DNA from: VXNE01 sp965116625
Lineage (GTDB): Bacteria > Pseudomonadota > Gammaproteobacteria > Pseudomonadales > Azotimanducaceae
Reading direction: 5' to 3'
Length of the DNA: 64,000 bases
Assembly: GCA_965116625.1 (NCBI GenBank)
Contig: OZ220717.1
Coordinates: 868,001-932,000 of the forward strand
Both the position numbers and the translations under genes were made by a program. Below, one piece after another: positions 35,966-43,732 of the stretch. The notes below the pieces were generated by a model. The model was not told where the DNA came from and ran no database searches. It was given only the letters and a program-made list of their open reading frames with translations. Position 1 is the first letter of the stretch. Each line of letters opens with the position of its first letter.

Positions 35966-36214
35966 CTAGCCCGCATATCTCACCAAGGGCCGCGATGATC
36001 GCGCAGGATTTTTTTCGTGTGCGCGTGCTCGCGAGCGGAAGCATAGCCGTAGCTTATGGTGCAGCGAGCACGTGCGCGCACACGGAAAAAAGACCAGCGA
36101 GGGCGCGGCAGCGCGGTCTGTTACCTGTCCGAACGTCGAAAACCGAACATACCTCATTGAAATACAATGACCTTTGCTGATTCAACAAGCGCCTTGGTGA
36201 GATATGCGGGCTAG
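35966..36214. mobile_element. 249-bp MITE-like element with perfect 23-bp inverted repeats
   Basis: Ends 35966-35988 (CTAGCCCGCATATC...) and 36192-36214 are exact reverse complements. CTAG at both tips may be a 4-bp target duplication, leaving 19-bp terminal repeats. No gene is inside, and it fills the gap between convergent genes. Family not assigned. Confidence 0.75.
36009..36091. repeat. Large internal hairpin of the MITE-like element
   Basis: Left arm T6-CGTGTGCGCGTGCTCGC (36009-36032) and right arm GCGAGCACGTGCGCGCACACGG-A6 (36064-36091) pair almost fully. T-tract first and A-tract last is opposite to an intrinsic terminator. Confidence 0.75.
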
Positions 36215-36217
36215 AGC

Positions 36218-36604
36218 CTACCCCTCAGCAATCTTGACATTGCATTCCTGCCTCTCGACGGACGGCGGATCAACAATGACCTGATATCGTTTTCCTTTCT
36301 CAGCAACAAGGTCGACTTCACCGGGGAACGACTTCTCGCCCCAATCAAGCTTGAACAGGCACATCACGGACAACTTGTTCTCTCCGGGACCGACCCATAC
36401 CTTGCGACCGATGTTATAGCCCCGGGTCCATAAGACATCACTGTCGTTAACCGTGCGGATCAAGACTTCGACGTTGCCGCGCTTCTCGCCCACGACTCGA
36501 ATGTCACCCGCCGAACCCTTCTTCAAGTAGTTGACTGCCTGTGCATGGGCAAGAGTCGCCGCCAGGACTGACAAGGCGATCAAGGGCCGTATAGGTTGAA
36601 GCAT
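36218..36604 (-). CDS. Secreted protein of unknown function
   Basis: 128 residues with a clear signal peptide (LIALSVLAATLAHAQA). The mature chain of about 105 residues contains two cysteines and beta-rich sequence (DIRVVGEKRGNVEVLIR, KVWVGPGENKLSVMCLF, KRYQVIVDP). GGGAGG precedes ATG 36604; the longer frame overlaps the next gene. No family recognised. Confidence 0.7.
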   Translation of the reverse strand: MLQPIRPLIALSVLAATLAHAQAVNYLKKGSAGDIRVVGEKRGNVEVLIRTVNDSDVLWTRGYNIGRKVWVGPGENKLSVMCLFKLDWGEKSFPGEVDLVAEKGKRYQVIVDPPSVERQECNVKIAEG

Positions 36605-36645
36605 TGGGGCCTCCCTTAGTCTTGTCGGCACATTGAAAAAGCCTG

Positions 36646-37734
36646 CTACAGCGTATCCAGATCCACAGCCCTGCCCGTCCGCGATGACTCGAATATCCCG
36701 AACGCCACCTTCATCGACTCGATGTTGTCCCGGCCGCTGGTGATGGGTTCGCTGCCCGTCCTGCAGCACTCCTCGAAATGCAGGACCTCGTTCACGAAGT
36801 AGTTGTAGCTCGGCATGTTGGTCCAGCTCGTGTCGATCGGCTCGAACTCGGGGTGGATTCGCCTTCGCCGGTCACTCTCGTTGCTGGGATCGAGCTCCTC
36901 CTTGTACGCAGCCATCATGGTCCCGAAATGCGCGAACGGGCTTCGGGGGCCGTCGCCGATGTACGGTCCGGAGTGGACGGTCCCCTGGCTCCCCAGCAGC
37001 AGGTACGACGCGTGCTCGGGGGTCAGGTAACTCGTCCAGCTCGCAAAGATGTCTCCGATCGCGCCGTTCTCGAACTCGAGGGTCGCGGTGACGAGATCCT
37101 CGGCGCCATTGACCATCTGGGGCTGCAAGGCCTTGCAGAACGCCATGACCCGCTTGACGTTGCCGACGTAGTAGCGCAGCAGATCGATGTGATGGATGGA
37201 GTTCAGCAGCAGGACGCCGCCGCCGAGGCTTCCATCGTTCATCCATGACTTGTCGGGCCCCTGCATGATGATGTGGTTGCGCACCCCCTGGATGTCGCCG
37301 AGCTTCCCGTCGTCGACAATCTTCTTCACTGCGGTGGCGTCGGCCGAGTAACGCAGTTGCTGTGAGACCATCAGGGTCACTCCCGCCTTGTCGGCGGCTG
37401 CCACCATGTCCCGGCAGCCCTGCAGCGTGTTCGACATCGCCTTCTCGACGAGCACGTGCTTGCCGGCTTCCGCGGCGGCGATGGTATTGGGCGCGTGTTG
37501 CGCGTGGCCGGTGCAGATGTCCACCGCATCGATGTCGGCGTTGTGCAGCATGTCGTCGATATCCGTGTAGACGGTGTCGACGCCCGCGTCCTTCGCATAG
37601 GCCTGTGCGAGGGGCTCGACCATGTCGCAGATCGCAACGAGGTGCACCCGGTCGGGATGCTCGAGATACGGGGTCATGTGTGCCCGCGCGATGCCTCCGG
37701 CGCCGATCATGCCGACTTTCAGTGGTTTGGACAT
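36646..37734 (-). CDS. Gfo/Idh/MocA-family oxidoreductase (paralogue of 21012-22112)
   Basis: 362 residues with Rossmann motif GMIGAGGIARAH, DICTGHAQHAP, HVLVEKAMSNT, the C-terminal motif HHIDLLRYYVGNVKRVMAFC and TSGRDNIESMKVAFGIFESSRTG. It shares extended stretches with the 21012 gene and probably acts on a related substrate. The two are 15 kb apart and not flanked by similar genes. Confidence 0.9.
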   Translation of the reverse strand: MSKPLKVGMIGAGGIARAHMTPYLEHPDRVHLVAICDMVEPLAQAYAKDAGVDTVYTDIDDMLHNADIDAVDICTGHAQHAPNTIAAAEAGKHVLVEKAMSNTLQGCRDMVAAADKAGVTLMVSQQLRYSADATAVKKIVDDGKLGDIQGVRNHIIMQGPDKSWMNDGSLGGGVLLLNSIHHIDLLRYYVGNVKRVMAFCKALQPQMVNGAEDLVTATLEFENGAIGDIFASWTSYLTPEHASYLLLGSQGTVHSGPYIGDGPRSPFAHFGTMMAAYKEELDPSNESDRRRRIHPEFEPIDTSWTNMPSYNYFVNEVLHFEECCRTGSEPITSGRDNIESMKVAFGIFESSRTGRAVDLDTL

Positions 37735-37888
37735 AAGGTTCCCTTGCCTCCCTGCATTGTTTTGATTCTGGCCAAAGCGCGTTCGCGCCCGCGTCTATTT
37801 CATGCGGGGATCGACTTGGATGCAAGCTGCGGCAGCCGTGGAGGAACTGATAATCTGGCAGCGATCTCGTTGCCCGAGCCCTCAAACC

Positions 37889-38194
37889 ATGCCAGCCGCT
37901 CACGATCGCGGTGGATTGCCTACCGACGAGCTAATCGACCGCTCCGACCACCAGTGGGAGGATTGGGAGCATGTCACCAACGCCCTGGTGGGCGTACTCC
38001 GTCGCCAGGGCCTGATCAACGTCGACGAACTGCGTCGAGGCATCGAGGCGATGGCGCCAGAAGAATATGAGTCGAGCAGCTACTACGAACGTTGGTCGGC
38101 GTCGATCGAAACGCTGCTCGTCGAGAAACGCGTCCTCACCGAAGCAGAGATCGATGCCATGGCTCGGAAACTGGACTCCGAATGGCAACGCTAG
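37889..38194 (+). CDS. Nitrile hydratase/thiocyanate hydrolase subunit, beta N-terminal half
   Basis: The N terminus MPAAHDRGGL has the HDxGG motif of nitrile hydratase beta; YESSSYYERWSASIETLLVEKRVLTEAEI matches the beta-N segment SYYExW-ALE-LLVE. Only the N-terminal half (101 residues) is present; the C-terminal half is encoded by the next gene. ATG 37889 is preferred over ATG 37802 because HDxGG belongs near the start. Overlaps the next gene by 13 bp. Confidence 0.8.
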   Translation: MPAAHDRGGLPTDELIDRSDHQWEDWEHVTNALVGVLRRQGLINVDELRRGIEAMAPEEYESSSYYERWSASIETLLVEKRVLTEAEIDAMARKLDSEWQR

Positions 38195-38472
38195 GGTTTC
38201 GCGCCGGCGACCCGGTGACGGTAAGGGCGACCGAAGTCGATCATCACCACCGCACGCCGTGGTTCGTCAAGGGCAAGCGGGGCAGAGTTCGACTCGTGCA
38301 TGGCGCGTTCTTCAACCCCGAGTCCCGGGCTCACGGCGGCGATGGCCTACCGAAATGCCGGCTTTGCCAGGTGGAGTTCCGACAGAGCGACATATGGGGC
38401 GCCCGGTATCGCGGCAGCGCGGATGACGTCCTGCTCGTTGACCTCTTCGAACATTGGCTCGAACCGGGATAG
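38182..38472 (+). CDS. Nitrile hydratase/thiocyanate hydrolase subunit, beta C-terminal half
   Basis: 96 residues equal to the SH3-like C-terminal domain of nitrile hydratase beta: FRAGDPVTVR, HHHRTPWFVKGKRGRVRLVHGAFFNPE, QVEFRQSDIWG and VDLFEHWLEPG. In thiocyanate hydrolase this is a separate (alpha) subunit. Reading begins at ATG 38182 inside the preceding gene and stops 3 bp before the next, so the three subunits are co-translated. Confidence 0.82.
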   Translation: MATLGFRAGDPVTVRATEVDHHHRTPWFVKGKRGRVRLVHGAFFNPESRAHGGDGLPKCRLCQVEFRQSDIWGARYRGSADDVLLVDLFEHWLEPG

Positions 38473-38475
38473 GCC

Positions 38476-39090
38476 ATGAGCGACGAACATCCGCCACTGC
38501 TCCACGCCGAACGTAGCCGGCGTGCCACGCGCATCCTGGCAATCCGCCGGCTTCTGATCGAAAGGGGCGTGATCACAACGGACGAACTGGACGACATCAT
38601 CATGCGTGCGCGTGCCCGGACGCCGGCCGACGGCGCGAAGGTGGTGGCAAGGGCGTGGCTGGACGAAGCGTTCAGGGAACGGCTGTTGACCGATGCGCGC
38701 GCGGCGGTTGGCGATTTGGGCTACCAACTGTCCCATGACGCCGAACTGGCCGTGGTGGAAAACACGGCCGACGTTCACCACCTGGTCGTCTGTACTCTGT
38801 GCTCCTGCTATCCGACATCGCTGCTTGGTCCGCCGCCCGACTGGTATAAGAGCTTCGCTTACCGTCAGCGCGCGGTGGTTGAACCGCGCGCCGTCCTCCG
38901 GGAGTTCGGGCTGGAATTGGCGGACGACGTACGCGTGCGTGTCGTCGACAGCACCGCAGACATTCGCTACCTGGTATTGCCTCGTCGCCCGGCGGGCACG
39001 CAAGGCCTTGGAGAGGACGGGCTTGCCGAACTGGTGACACGTGACAGCATGATCGGCGTCGCCGAAGCACGGTCCCGCGACCGGGTGTAG
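38476..39090 (+). CDS. Nitrile hydratase alpha / thiocyanate hydrolase gamma-type metal subunit
   Basis: Carries the metal-binding claw VCTLCSC near residue 112, in which the cysteines are oxidised to sulfinic and sulfenic acid. The Thr (CTLC) is typical of cobalt-type enzymes; iron types have Ser. Downstream DWYKSFAYRQRAVVEPRAVLREFG and RPAGTQGLGEDGLAELVTRDSMIGV are strongly conserved. 204 residues fits nitrile hydratase alpha; thiocyanate hydrolase gamma is longer. A metal chaperone/activator gene is not seen nearby. Confidence 0.9.
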   Translation: MSDEHPPLLHAERSRRATRILAIRRLLIERGVITTDELDDIIMRARARTPADGAKVVARAWLDEAFRERLLTDARAAVGDLGYQLSHDAELAVVENTADVHHLVVCTLCSCYPTSLLGPPPDWYKSFAYRQRAVVEPRAVLREFGLELADDVRVRVVDSTADIRYLVLPRRPAGTQGLGEDGLAELVTRDSMIGVAEARSRDRV

Positions 39091-39121
39091 GATGGAGGCC
39101 GAAGAAGGGGAGGAAAGCACC

Positions 39122-40108
39122 ATGGCAGAAGCAGCCCTCAATCACGACTTCGGTCTCGAGCGCGGCTGGGACGAGATCTGCGAGCTTGGCTTGCAGCAGA
39201 ACGTGGCGGAGCTCGACGCCTACGGTTACACGATCGTTCCGCCCGAGATCGCGAGTCCGGACGGCTTCATCGAGCGGTTGCTCGAGGTGTGTCTCGATGT
39301 CTCGGAGCGGCGCCATGGCGTGCGGCCGGACCTCGAGACCGGATACACGCACGAAGACCAGGAGCGGTCGGAGGCAGAGTACCGTTACACCGGACACCGG
39401 TATCGCCCGGGTGGCCCACTTGGCGACGTGTTCCATTCGCTCCTGCTCGAGGACGAGGTGTTCGAACAGGTGCTGATGAGCCGGGTTCGGCTCGCCCTGG
39501 TGACCCACCTGCTTGGCTACAACGCGGTGATGTCCGGTATCGGCTGCTGGATCAAGGGGCCCACCAACGCCATGCTCGCGCTGCATGCCGACAACCCGCT
39601 TCCGTCACCCTTCCCGTCGCAGTGCATGGGGTGCCAGAGCACTTTCTGGCTGACCGATTTCAATCGGGAGAATGGCTCCACCGCAGTCGTGCCCGGCAGC
39701 CACAAGCTGCTGCGCCAGCCGCTCGGGGAAGAGAAGATCATCCCGGCCAAACCCGGCGATCCCGGCAACCAGGATGCGATTCCGCTCGAAGGCAAGGCCG
39801 GGTCTCTGCTCATCCATCACCCCTGCCTCTGGCACGGCGCATACAACCGCACCGCGCCGGGGCTGCGCGTCAGCGTGACGTGTTTCATGACACGGCCGTT
39901 CATCCGCACGGGTGAGGACTACACCGGCAAGATCCCGCAGGAAGTGCTCGACCGTCACGGACCGCGATTCGCGATCCTGACCCAGCAGGGCATCAAGGCC
40001 GGCTACTCGAGCTGGGACGAGGAAAGGGCCATGGTCGAATATGCGGAGAAGCACATCTCCGCGTATGCCAAGGAATTCGGGGAGGGCTACCGGCCGAACG
40101 AGTCGTAG
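39122..40108 (+). CDS. Phytanoyl-CoA dioxygenase (PhyH) family protein
   Basis: Fe(II)/2-oxoglutarate dioxygenase. The facial triad is HAD in LALHADNPLP and a distal histidine in CLWHGAYNRT, followed by GLRVSVTCF for the 2-oxoglutarate arginine. GGGAGGAAAG before ATG 39122 fixes the start; 328 residues. Follows the hydratase operon by about 30 bp and may be co-transcribed. Substrate unknown; the other PhyH gene is at 48829. Confidence 0.87.
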   Translation: MAEAALNHDFGLERGWDEICELGLQQNVAELDAYGYTIVPPEIASPDGFIERLLEVCLDVSERRHGVRPDLETGYTHEDQERSEAEYRYTGHRYRPGGPLGDVFHSLLLEDEVFEQVLMSRVRLALVTHLLGYNAVMSGIGCWIKGPTNAMLALHADNPLPSPFPSQCMGCQSTFWLTDFNRENGSTAVVPGSHKLLRQPLGEEKIIPAKPGDPGNQDAIPLEGKAGSLLIHHPCLWHGAYNRTAPGLRVSVTCFMTRPFIRTGEDYTGKIPQEVLDRHGPRFAILTQQGIKAGYSSWDEERAMVEYAEKHISAYAKEFGEGYRPNES

Positions 40109-40450
40109 CTTCGCGGCCTGACCTGTGCCGCGTGTTGCGCCAGCAGCGGTTGCCGGCTTCTTTCGACACCACCGGCTAATCTGCGGTTGTCGCGTTCATC
40201 CTTTGGACTCTGAGTGCCGCAAGGACAAGTGACTGAGGCATGAGCGTTGCACAGCTATTCAAGATGCCCAGGCCGATCAAGATTACGGGCCGATCTTCGA
40301 GCATCACGAATGCGTTCATAAACTCGATCGTGCCGACCATTGAACCGACCGAAGAACAGATCTCGGAATCGCTATCTATTTTGGGGAATTATGTATTTGA
40401 CTTGACACTTCCGTGTTGACGTACCCACCCCTTTTACCACTCGGTAATTG

Positions 40451-40523
40451 AGACCGAGGTGGGATTCGAACCCACATACCCGCCATTGGCAAGAGCGGTG
40501 CGTAACCATTCCGCCACTCGGTC
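40451..40523 (-). tRNA. tRNA-Gly-like gene (anticodon GCC), CCA not encoded
   Basis: Seven-base acceptor GACCGAG/CTCGGTC, T arm GTGGG-TTCGAAT-CCCAC, D arm GCG-GAATGGTTA-CGC and anticodon loop TTGCCAA. The discriminator is U, as in glycine tRNAs. The anticodon stem has a C-U mismatch beside the loop and two bases separate D and anticodon stems, so it is somewhat irregular. Located inside the mobile element. Confidence 0.6.
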
Positions 40524-40554
40524 GGTTTGGGTGTACTGAGCACCCAAACCGACC
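40520..40554. repeat. Perfect 14-bp hairpin abutting the tRNA 5' end
   Basis: GGTCGGTTTGGGTG and CACCCAAACCGACC with a 7-nt loop. The outer GACC is the first four bases of the tRNA on the minus strand, so leader hairpin and acceptor stem are mutually exclusive. Confidence 0.85.
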
Positions 40555-40842
40555 AATTACGGTTCCCCACCCCTCAACCGCCGGTTTCCGGCCAATTCCT
40601 TAGACTATTTTCGACTAAGAGAAGTCGCCGCTATCGCCCTAGCATTCCTCTCCCAATGAGTCCATAGTGACTCCCCGTAGACAGTTCATCGATCACCCGC
40701 TCTGTCGGGCTAGTCGCTGAATACAACAGCCAGTACTGGCCCCGACGGGGGTTGGCGAATAGGCGACACTTTCCATTTCGATGGACTGTCTACATATGGC
40801 CCGACACCAGTCGGGATCTCTCATGTAGACAGAGGTCTCAAG
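40555..40842. other. Non-coding region of the element upstream of the secreted-protein gene
   Basis: No gene seen. It holds GTAGACAG-type motifs: GTAGACAGT at about 40677, its inverse ACTGTCTAC at about 40786 and GTAGACAG at about 40826, and a short hairpin CCCGAC-ACCA-GTCGGG close to the start of the gene at 40843. These are candidate operators. Confidence 0.4.
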
Positions 40843-41217
40843 ATGAAAAAAGCAGTCCCCGCCTGGGTGGTCTATCTATCCGTTTTCGCATTCACATCGG
40901 CTTTCGCCTGCGAAGACGAATTGAAGCGTCGATCGGGAGAACTCTCGAAGTTTGGACCTGTGGTAGAGCTTGATGACGTCCGACAAGCTTGCGCTACGAG
41001 CGAAGAATGCACTGAAAAGGTACGAAAACTCCGCGCCGAGATTGAAGACTGGGACTGGCCTAAAGCCTGCGATGGCAAGGACGCTATCATCAAGATTCAC
41101 ACTGCTAAGTTCCTTGAGAAAACCGAGGACTTCGAGGAAGAAGTGGGCTTCTTCGACTGGCTGTTCGGGGACGACGAAGAGGAAGATCCGCCTAGCAAAG
41201 AATCTTCGGATGAGTAG
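40843..41217 (+). CDS. Small secreted acidic protein, passenger of the element
   Basis: 124 residues: signal peptide (AVPAWVVYLSVFAFTSAFA), cysteines at CEDE, VRQACATSEECTEKVRK and KACDGKDA, and a very acidic C terminus (FGDDEEEDPPSKESSDE). GAGG precedes the ATG. No family is recognised. The cysteine spacing suggests disulfides in the periplasm. Confidence 0.65.
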   Translation: MKKAVPAWVVYLSVFAFTSAFACEDELKRRSGELSKFGPVVELDDVRQACATSEECTEKVRKLRAEIEDWDWPKACDGKDAIIKIHTAKFLEKTEDFEEEVGFFDWLFGDDEEEDPPSKESSDE

Positions 41218-41395
41218 AGCTTTGCCCGGCATCCTAACCAGCAAGTGTACGCGAGTCGTACGAATGACCACGGGCGGTCGAGCCGCGCCGACCCAAATAT
41301 CGGCGAAATGGCGCGTCCCCACTCATTCCTTTACGGTCCAGGCTGCCGGGCACCCTTCCTTTACAATACGGTAGTGTCCTAGCCGGAAACCGACG

Positions 41396-41689
41396 ATGAA
41401 TCCTCAATACTTAGCGAAGCTCGCGTTAGCGCGACTGCCTAGACCCTATACGGAAGAAGTAATCCTGCACGTATTCTGCGAGATCGAGCGAACTCCGCAT
41501 CTTCGCGCTGCATACGATGTGTTACGAAGCGAATATCAACGGCAACAGGATTTGAACTCACAAATTGCGCGAACCGTGAGGTTCACACTGAACGCCGCTA
41601 CTGGCGAACGTATGGACGTGACAGACGTTTGCGAAATCGTTGACGGCGTTTCGATACTAGGACACATCGACTCCACCTGGACTTGGTAG
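41396..41689 (+). CDS. Hypothetical protein, passenger of the element
   Basis: 97 residues with coding-like composition, containing IERTPHLRAAYDVLRSEYQRQQDLNSQIARTVRFTLNA and ending HIDSTWTW. No family is recognised. It lies between the acidic protein gene and the right end palindrome. Confidence 0.5.
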   Translation: MNPQYLAKLALARLPRPYTEEVILHVFCEIERTPHLRAAYDVLRSEYQRQQDLNSQIARTVRFTLNAATGERMDVTDVCEIVDGVSILGHIDSTWTW

Positions 41690-41751
41690 GGACCAACTTA
41701 CCATCGCGCGCACGAATCACGGTTCCCAAACTGCCACGCTCCAAGCTTAGT

Positions 41752-41807
41752 CCAAAATAGGGGAATTATGTATTTGACTTGACAAATACATAATTCCCCT
41801 ATTTTGG
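41752..41807. repeat. 24-bp-arm perfect palindrome at the right end of the element
   Basis: Arms 41752-41775 and 41784-41807 with an 8-bp loop. The outer eight bases of the right arm (TATTTTGG) are the target duplication plus host HNH sequence, and their reverse complement CCAAAATA appears inside the element. Confidence 0.9.
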
Positions 41808-42338
41808 GTATGGATGAGTCGAGTTTCTGCTGTTCGTATTGCGGTGACCCGGCTAGTGAATGGGATCACTTTCGTCCACTCGTAAAGGACCAGAAGCCTA
41901 CCGGGTACATTTCTGAGATCCACAACCTCGTCCCCGCTTGCGGCAAGTGCAATCAATCCAAAGGGAATAAGGACTGGAAGACGTGGATGCTGAGCGACGC
42001 CGCGCTGTCGCCGAAGTCGAAAGGCGTCGTCGATATTGAGCAGCGAATCCAACGGCTAGGAACTTATGCCGAATGGGGAGATGCCACGAAGATCGATTTC
42101 GAAGAGATCGTTGGCTCTGATGACTGGCAACAGCACTGGACCAACTGGCAGGAGATACTCAAGGCAATGGGGACAGCGCAAGAACTGGCTGACTCAATCA
42201 GAGAAGCGGTTGCTCGAAGACATCACTCCCGTGCCTAGATCAGGCAACTAGACAGCCGGACAATATTCGGGAGTCGGTTGAGATGCCTCCGCGCCGTCCC
42301 CATGTTCTCGACGGACACGTAGTAGGAGCGAGGATCAA

Positions 42339-42650
42339 GTGGAAGTGCAAGCGGTAGAGTCGATCCTGAAGCGAGAGATCCGAGGCATCTATTGCTGTTC
42401 TCCTGCCCACCACGAGGAAGTCGCAGTCGAAGGGTTTGACAGGGAGAAGAGCGTCGATCTTGCGACGGCTCGCATCCGTTGTCCGCTCTGTGATGTGAAC
42501 GCGCATCTTGCATCGGTGGTTTGGTATTGCAAGCAGCAACGGCTAACAAAGAATGACGCCCGACGAGTTGGGCATGTTGTTGCGTTTCCGGCAGAGCCGG
42601 ATTGGTTGGAGAATCCAGTCGGTCACCCTTGGTCCGTGGCATTCGAATAG
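42339..42650 (+). CDS. Hypothetical Cys-rich protein
   Basis: 103 residues with YCCSPAHHEE and RCPLCDVNA, a spacing compatible with a zinc-binding knuckle, then WYCKQQRLTKNDARRVGHVVAFPAEPDWLENP. Starts at GTG 42339. No family recognised. It follows the HNH fragment on the same strand. Confidence 0.45.
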   Translation: MEVQAVESILKREIRGIYCCSPAHHEEVAVEGFDREKSVDLATARIRCPLCDVNAHLASVVWYCKQQRLTKNDARRVGHVVAFPAEPDWLENPVGHPWSVAFE

Positions 42651-42719
42651 AGTTATCTCAGCACCAGTGTTGTGACGGACGTCCCTTGCGGAATCAATTT
42701 CGAAAGCCAATCGATAAAA

Positions 42720-43709
42720 CTAAGAAGTGACCGCTGCCACCCGATACACGCGCGCCGCCGTACCGCCGAAGATCGCGGTCTTCTCCGACTCGCTCAAGCC
42801 CGCCCTGTTAGCGATGCGCTTGAACGCATTCCACAGCGTCCGATAGGAGACGCACTCCTTGTCGACCGGGAAGTTGCCCTCGAACATGCATCGGTCGGGT
42901 CCGAAAGCCTCGATGGCGTGGATGTAGTACGGATACATCAGTTCGCAGAGTTCCTCCGAGCCGATCGGCTGTTCGCGCCGATGCATGTGGAACGGCGGTA
43001 ACCAGTCTCCGGCGGCCTGCTGCGCGCCGCCGACTTTCAGCACCGCGTTGGGACAGCGCGCGACGGCGTCGATGCACTGCTGCCAGTTCGCAAACTCCTC
43101 GGCACTGGCGTCTGGATCGATCTTCCCGCCGAGGTGGTTGACGATGATGGTCACGCCCGGATATCTGTCCGCCAGCTTCGCGAGGTCGGGCAGGCGAGTG
43201 TAGTCAAACGAGAAGTTGTCGAACGTCAGGTCGAGCCTGGCCAGCACATCGAAACTCTCAATGAACTTGGCGTCATCGAGATCAAACGCGCTCCGGATGC
43301 CACGGAAGAGGCCCTTCCCCGCTTCCAGGTGCCCGACCAGGACCTCTTCGACCGCCGTGCCCAGTTTCATGTAAGCGTGACTGATGATCGCCCCGATAGT
43401 GGCCTTGCCCTTCGCTTGTGCGCTCTGCTCGGCGACGGTGGCGATGAACGCACTCTCCCCGATGGGCTTGAGGTGCTCGGGACCATCTTGACGATAGCCG
43501 GATCGGGCGTCGATGAAGACCGTCTGTTCCACGTTGTGGCCGGATCCCGTGTCTACCCAGAGGTCCTCCAGGTCATAGGTGCCCCAAGGCGACGGAACCC
43601 GCCAGAGATGATGGTGGGGATCGATGATGGGCAGTTCGGGTTCGAGCACCGTTTCGGGCGTTTCTTGAGCGAGCCAGCGCGTCTTTTCGTCATTGTCGGG
43701 ATGCGCCAT
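42720..43709 (-). CDS. Amidohydrolase-family metal-dependent hydrolase (TIM barrel)
   Basis: Amidohydrolase_2 type: IIDPHHHLWRVPSPWG at about 28-43 (HxH), VNHLGGKID (metal His) and the C-terminal GPDRCMFEGNFPVDKECVSY. Members include lactonases (LigI-like) and decarboxylases. 329 residues. Probably co-transcribed with the downstream-lying aldolase gene upstream at 43733 (24-bp gap), suggesting a lactone or carboxylate catabolic pair. Confidence 0.87.
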   Translation of the reverse strand: MAHPDNDEKTRWLAQETPETVLEPELPIIDPHHHLWRVPSPWGTYDLEDLWVDTGSGHNVEQTVFIDARSGYRQDGPEHLKPIGESAFIATVAEQSAQAKGKATIGAIISHAYMKLGTAVEEVLVGHLEAGKGLFRGIRSAFDLDDAKFIESFDVLARLDLTFDNFSFDYTRLPDLAKLADRYPGVTIIVNHLGGKIDPDASAEEFANWQQCIDAVARCPNAVLKVGGAQQAAGDWLPPFHMHRREQPIGSEELCELMYPYYIHAIEAFGPDRCMFEGNFPVDKECVSYRTLWNAFKRIANRAGLSESEKTAIFGGTAARVYRVAAVTS

Positions 43710-43732
43710 GGTGAGGTCCTTTTGTCGTTTGC

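Larger units (their letters stand above)
40383..41799. mobile_element. 1417-bp transposon-like element without visible transposase
   Basis: The ends are GGGGAATTATGTATTTG at 40383-40399 and its exact reverse complement at 41783-41799. TATTTT (6 bp) is duplicated outside both ends. It holds a tRNA-Gly-like gene, a secreted acidic protein and a 97-residue ORF, and no transposase. It is likely non-autonomous and mobilised in trans. The family is not assigned. Confidence 0.8.
40240..42238 (+). pseudogene. HNH endonuclease gene interrupted by a 1.4-kb element
   Basis: The left piece (40240-40382) begins MSVAQLFKMPRPIKITGR and ends ISESLSILG; the right piece (41806-42238) continues GMDESSFCCSYCGDPASEWDHF with HNLVPACGKCNQSKGNKDW, the HNH metal-binding site, and two CxxC pairs. 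Joined across one copy of TATTTT (40377-40382 and 41800-41805) the frame is exact: SESLSILG-MDESS. The restored protein is about 190 residues, of a type seen as small restriction-like HNH nucleases. Insertion cuts the gene before the active site. Confidence 0.85.

Noticed and set aside
36009..36091. Bidirectional transcription terminator
   Set aside because: T-tract precedes and A-tract follows the stem, the reverse of an intrinsic terminator on either strand.
40383..41799. Group I or II intron in the HNH gene
   Set aside because: Perfect terminal inverted repeats and a target duplication indicate a DNA element; no intron core or reverse transcriptase seen.
41804..42238. Independent HNH gene starting at 41804 or 41810
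   Set aside because: Lacks the normal N-terminal ~49 residues, which are found in frame at 40240-40382 on the other side of the element.
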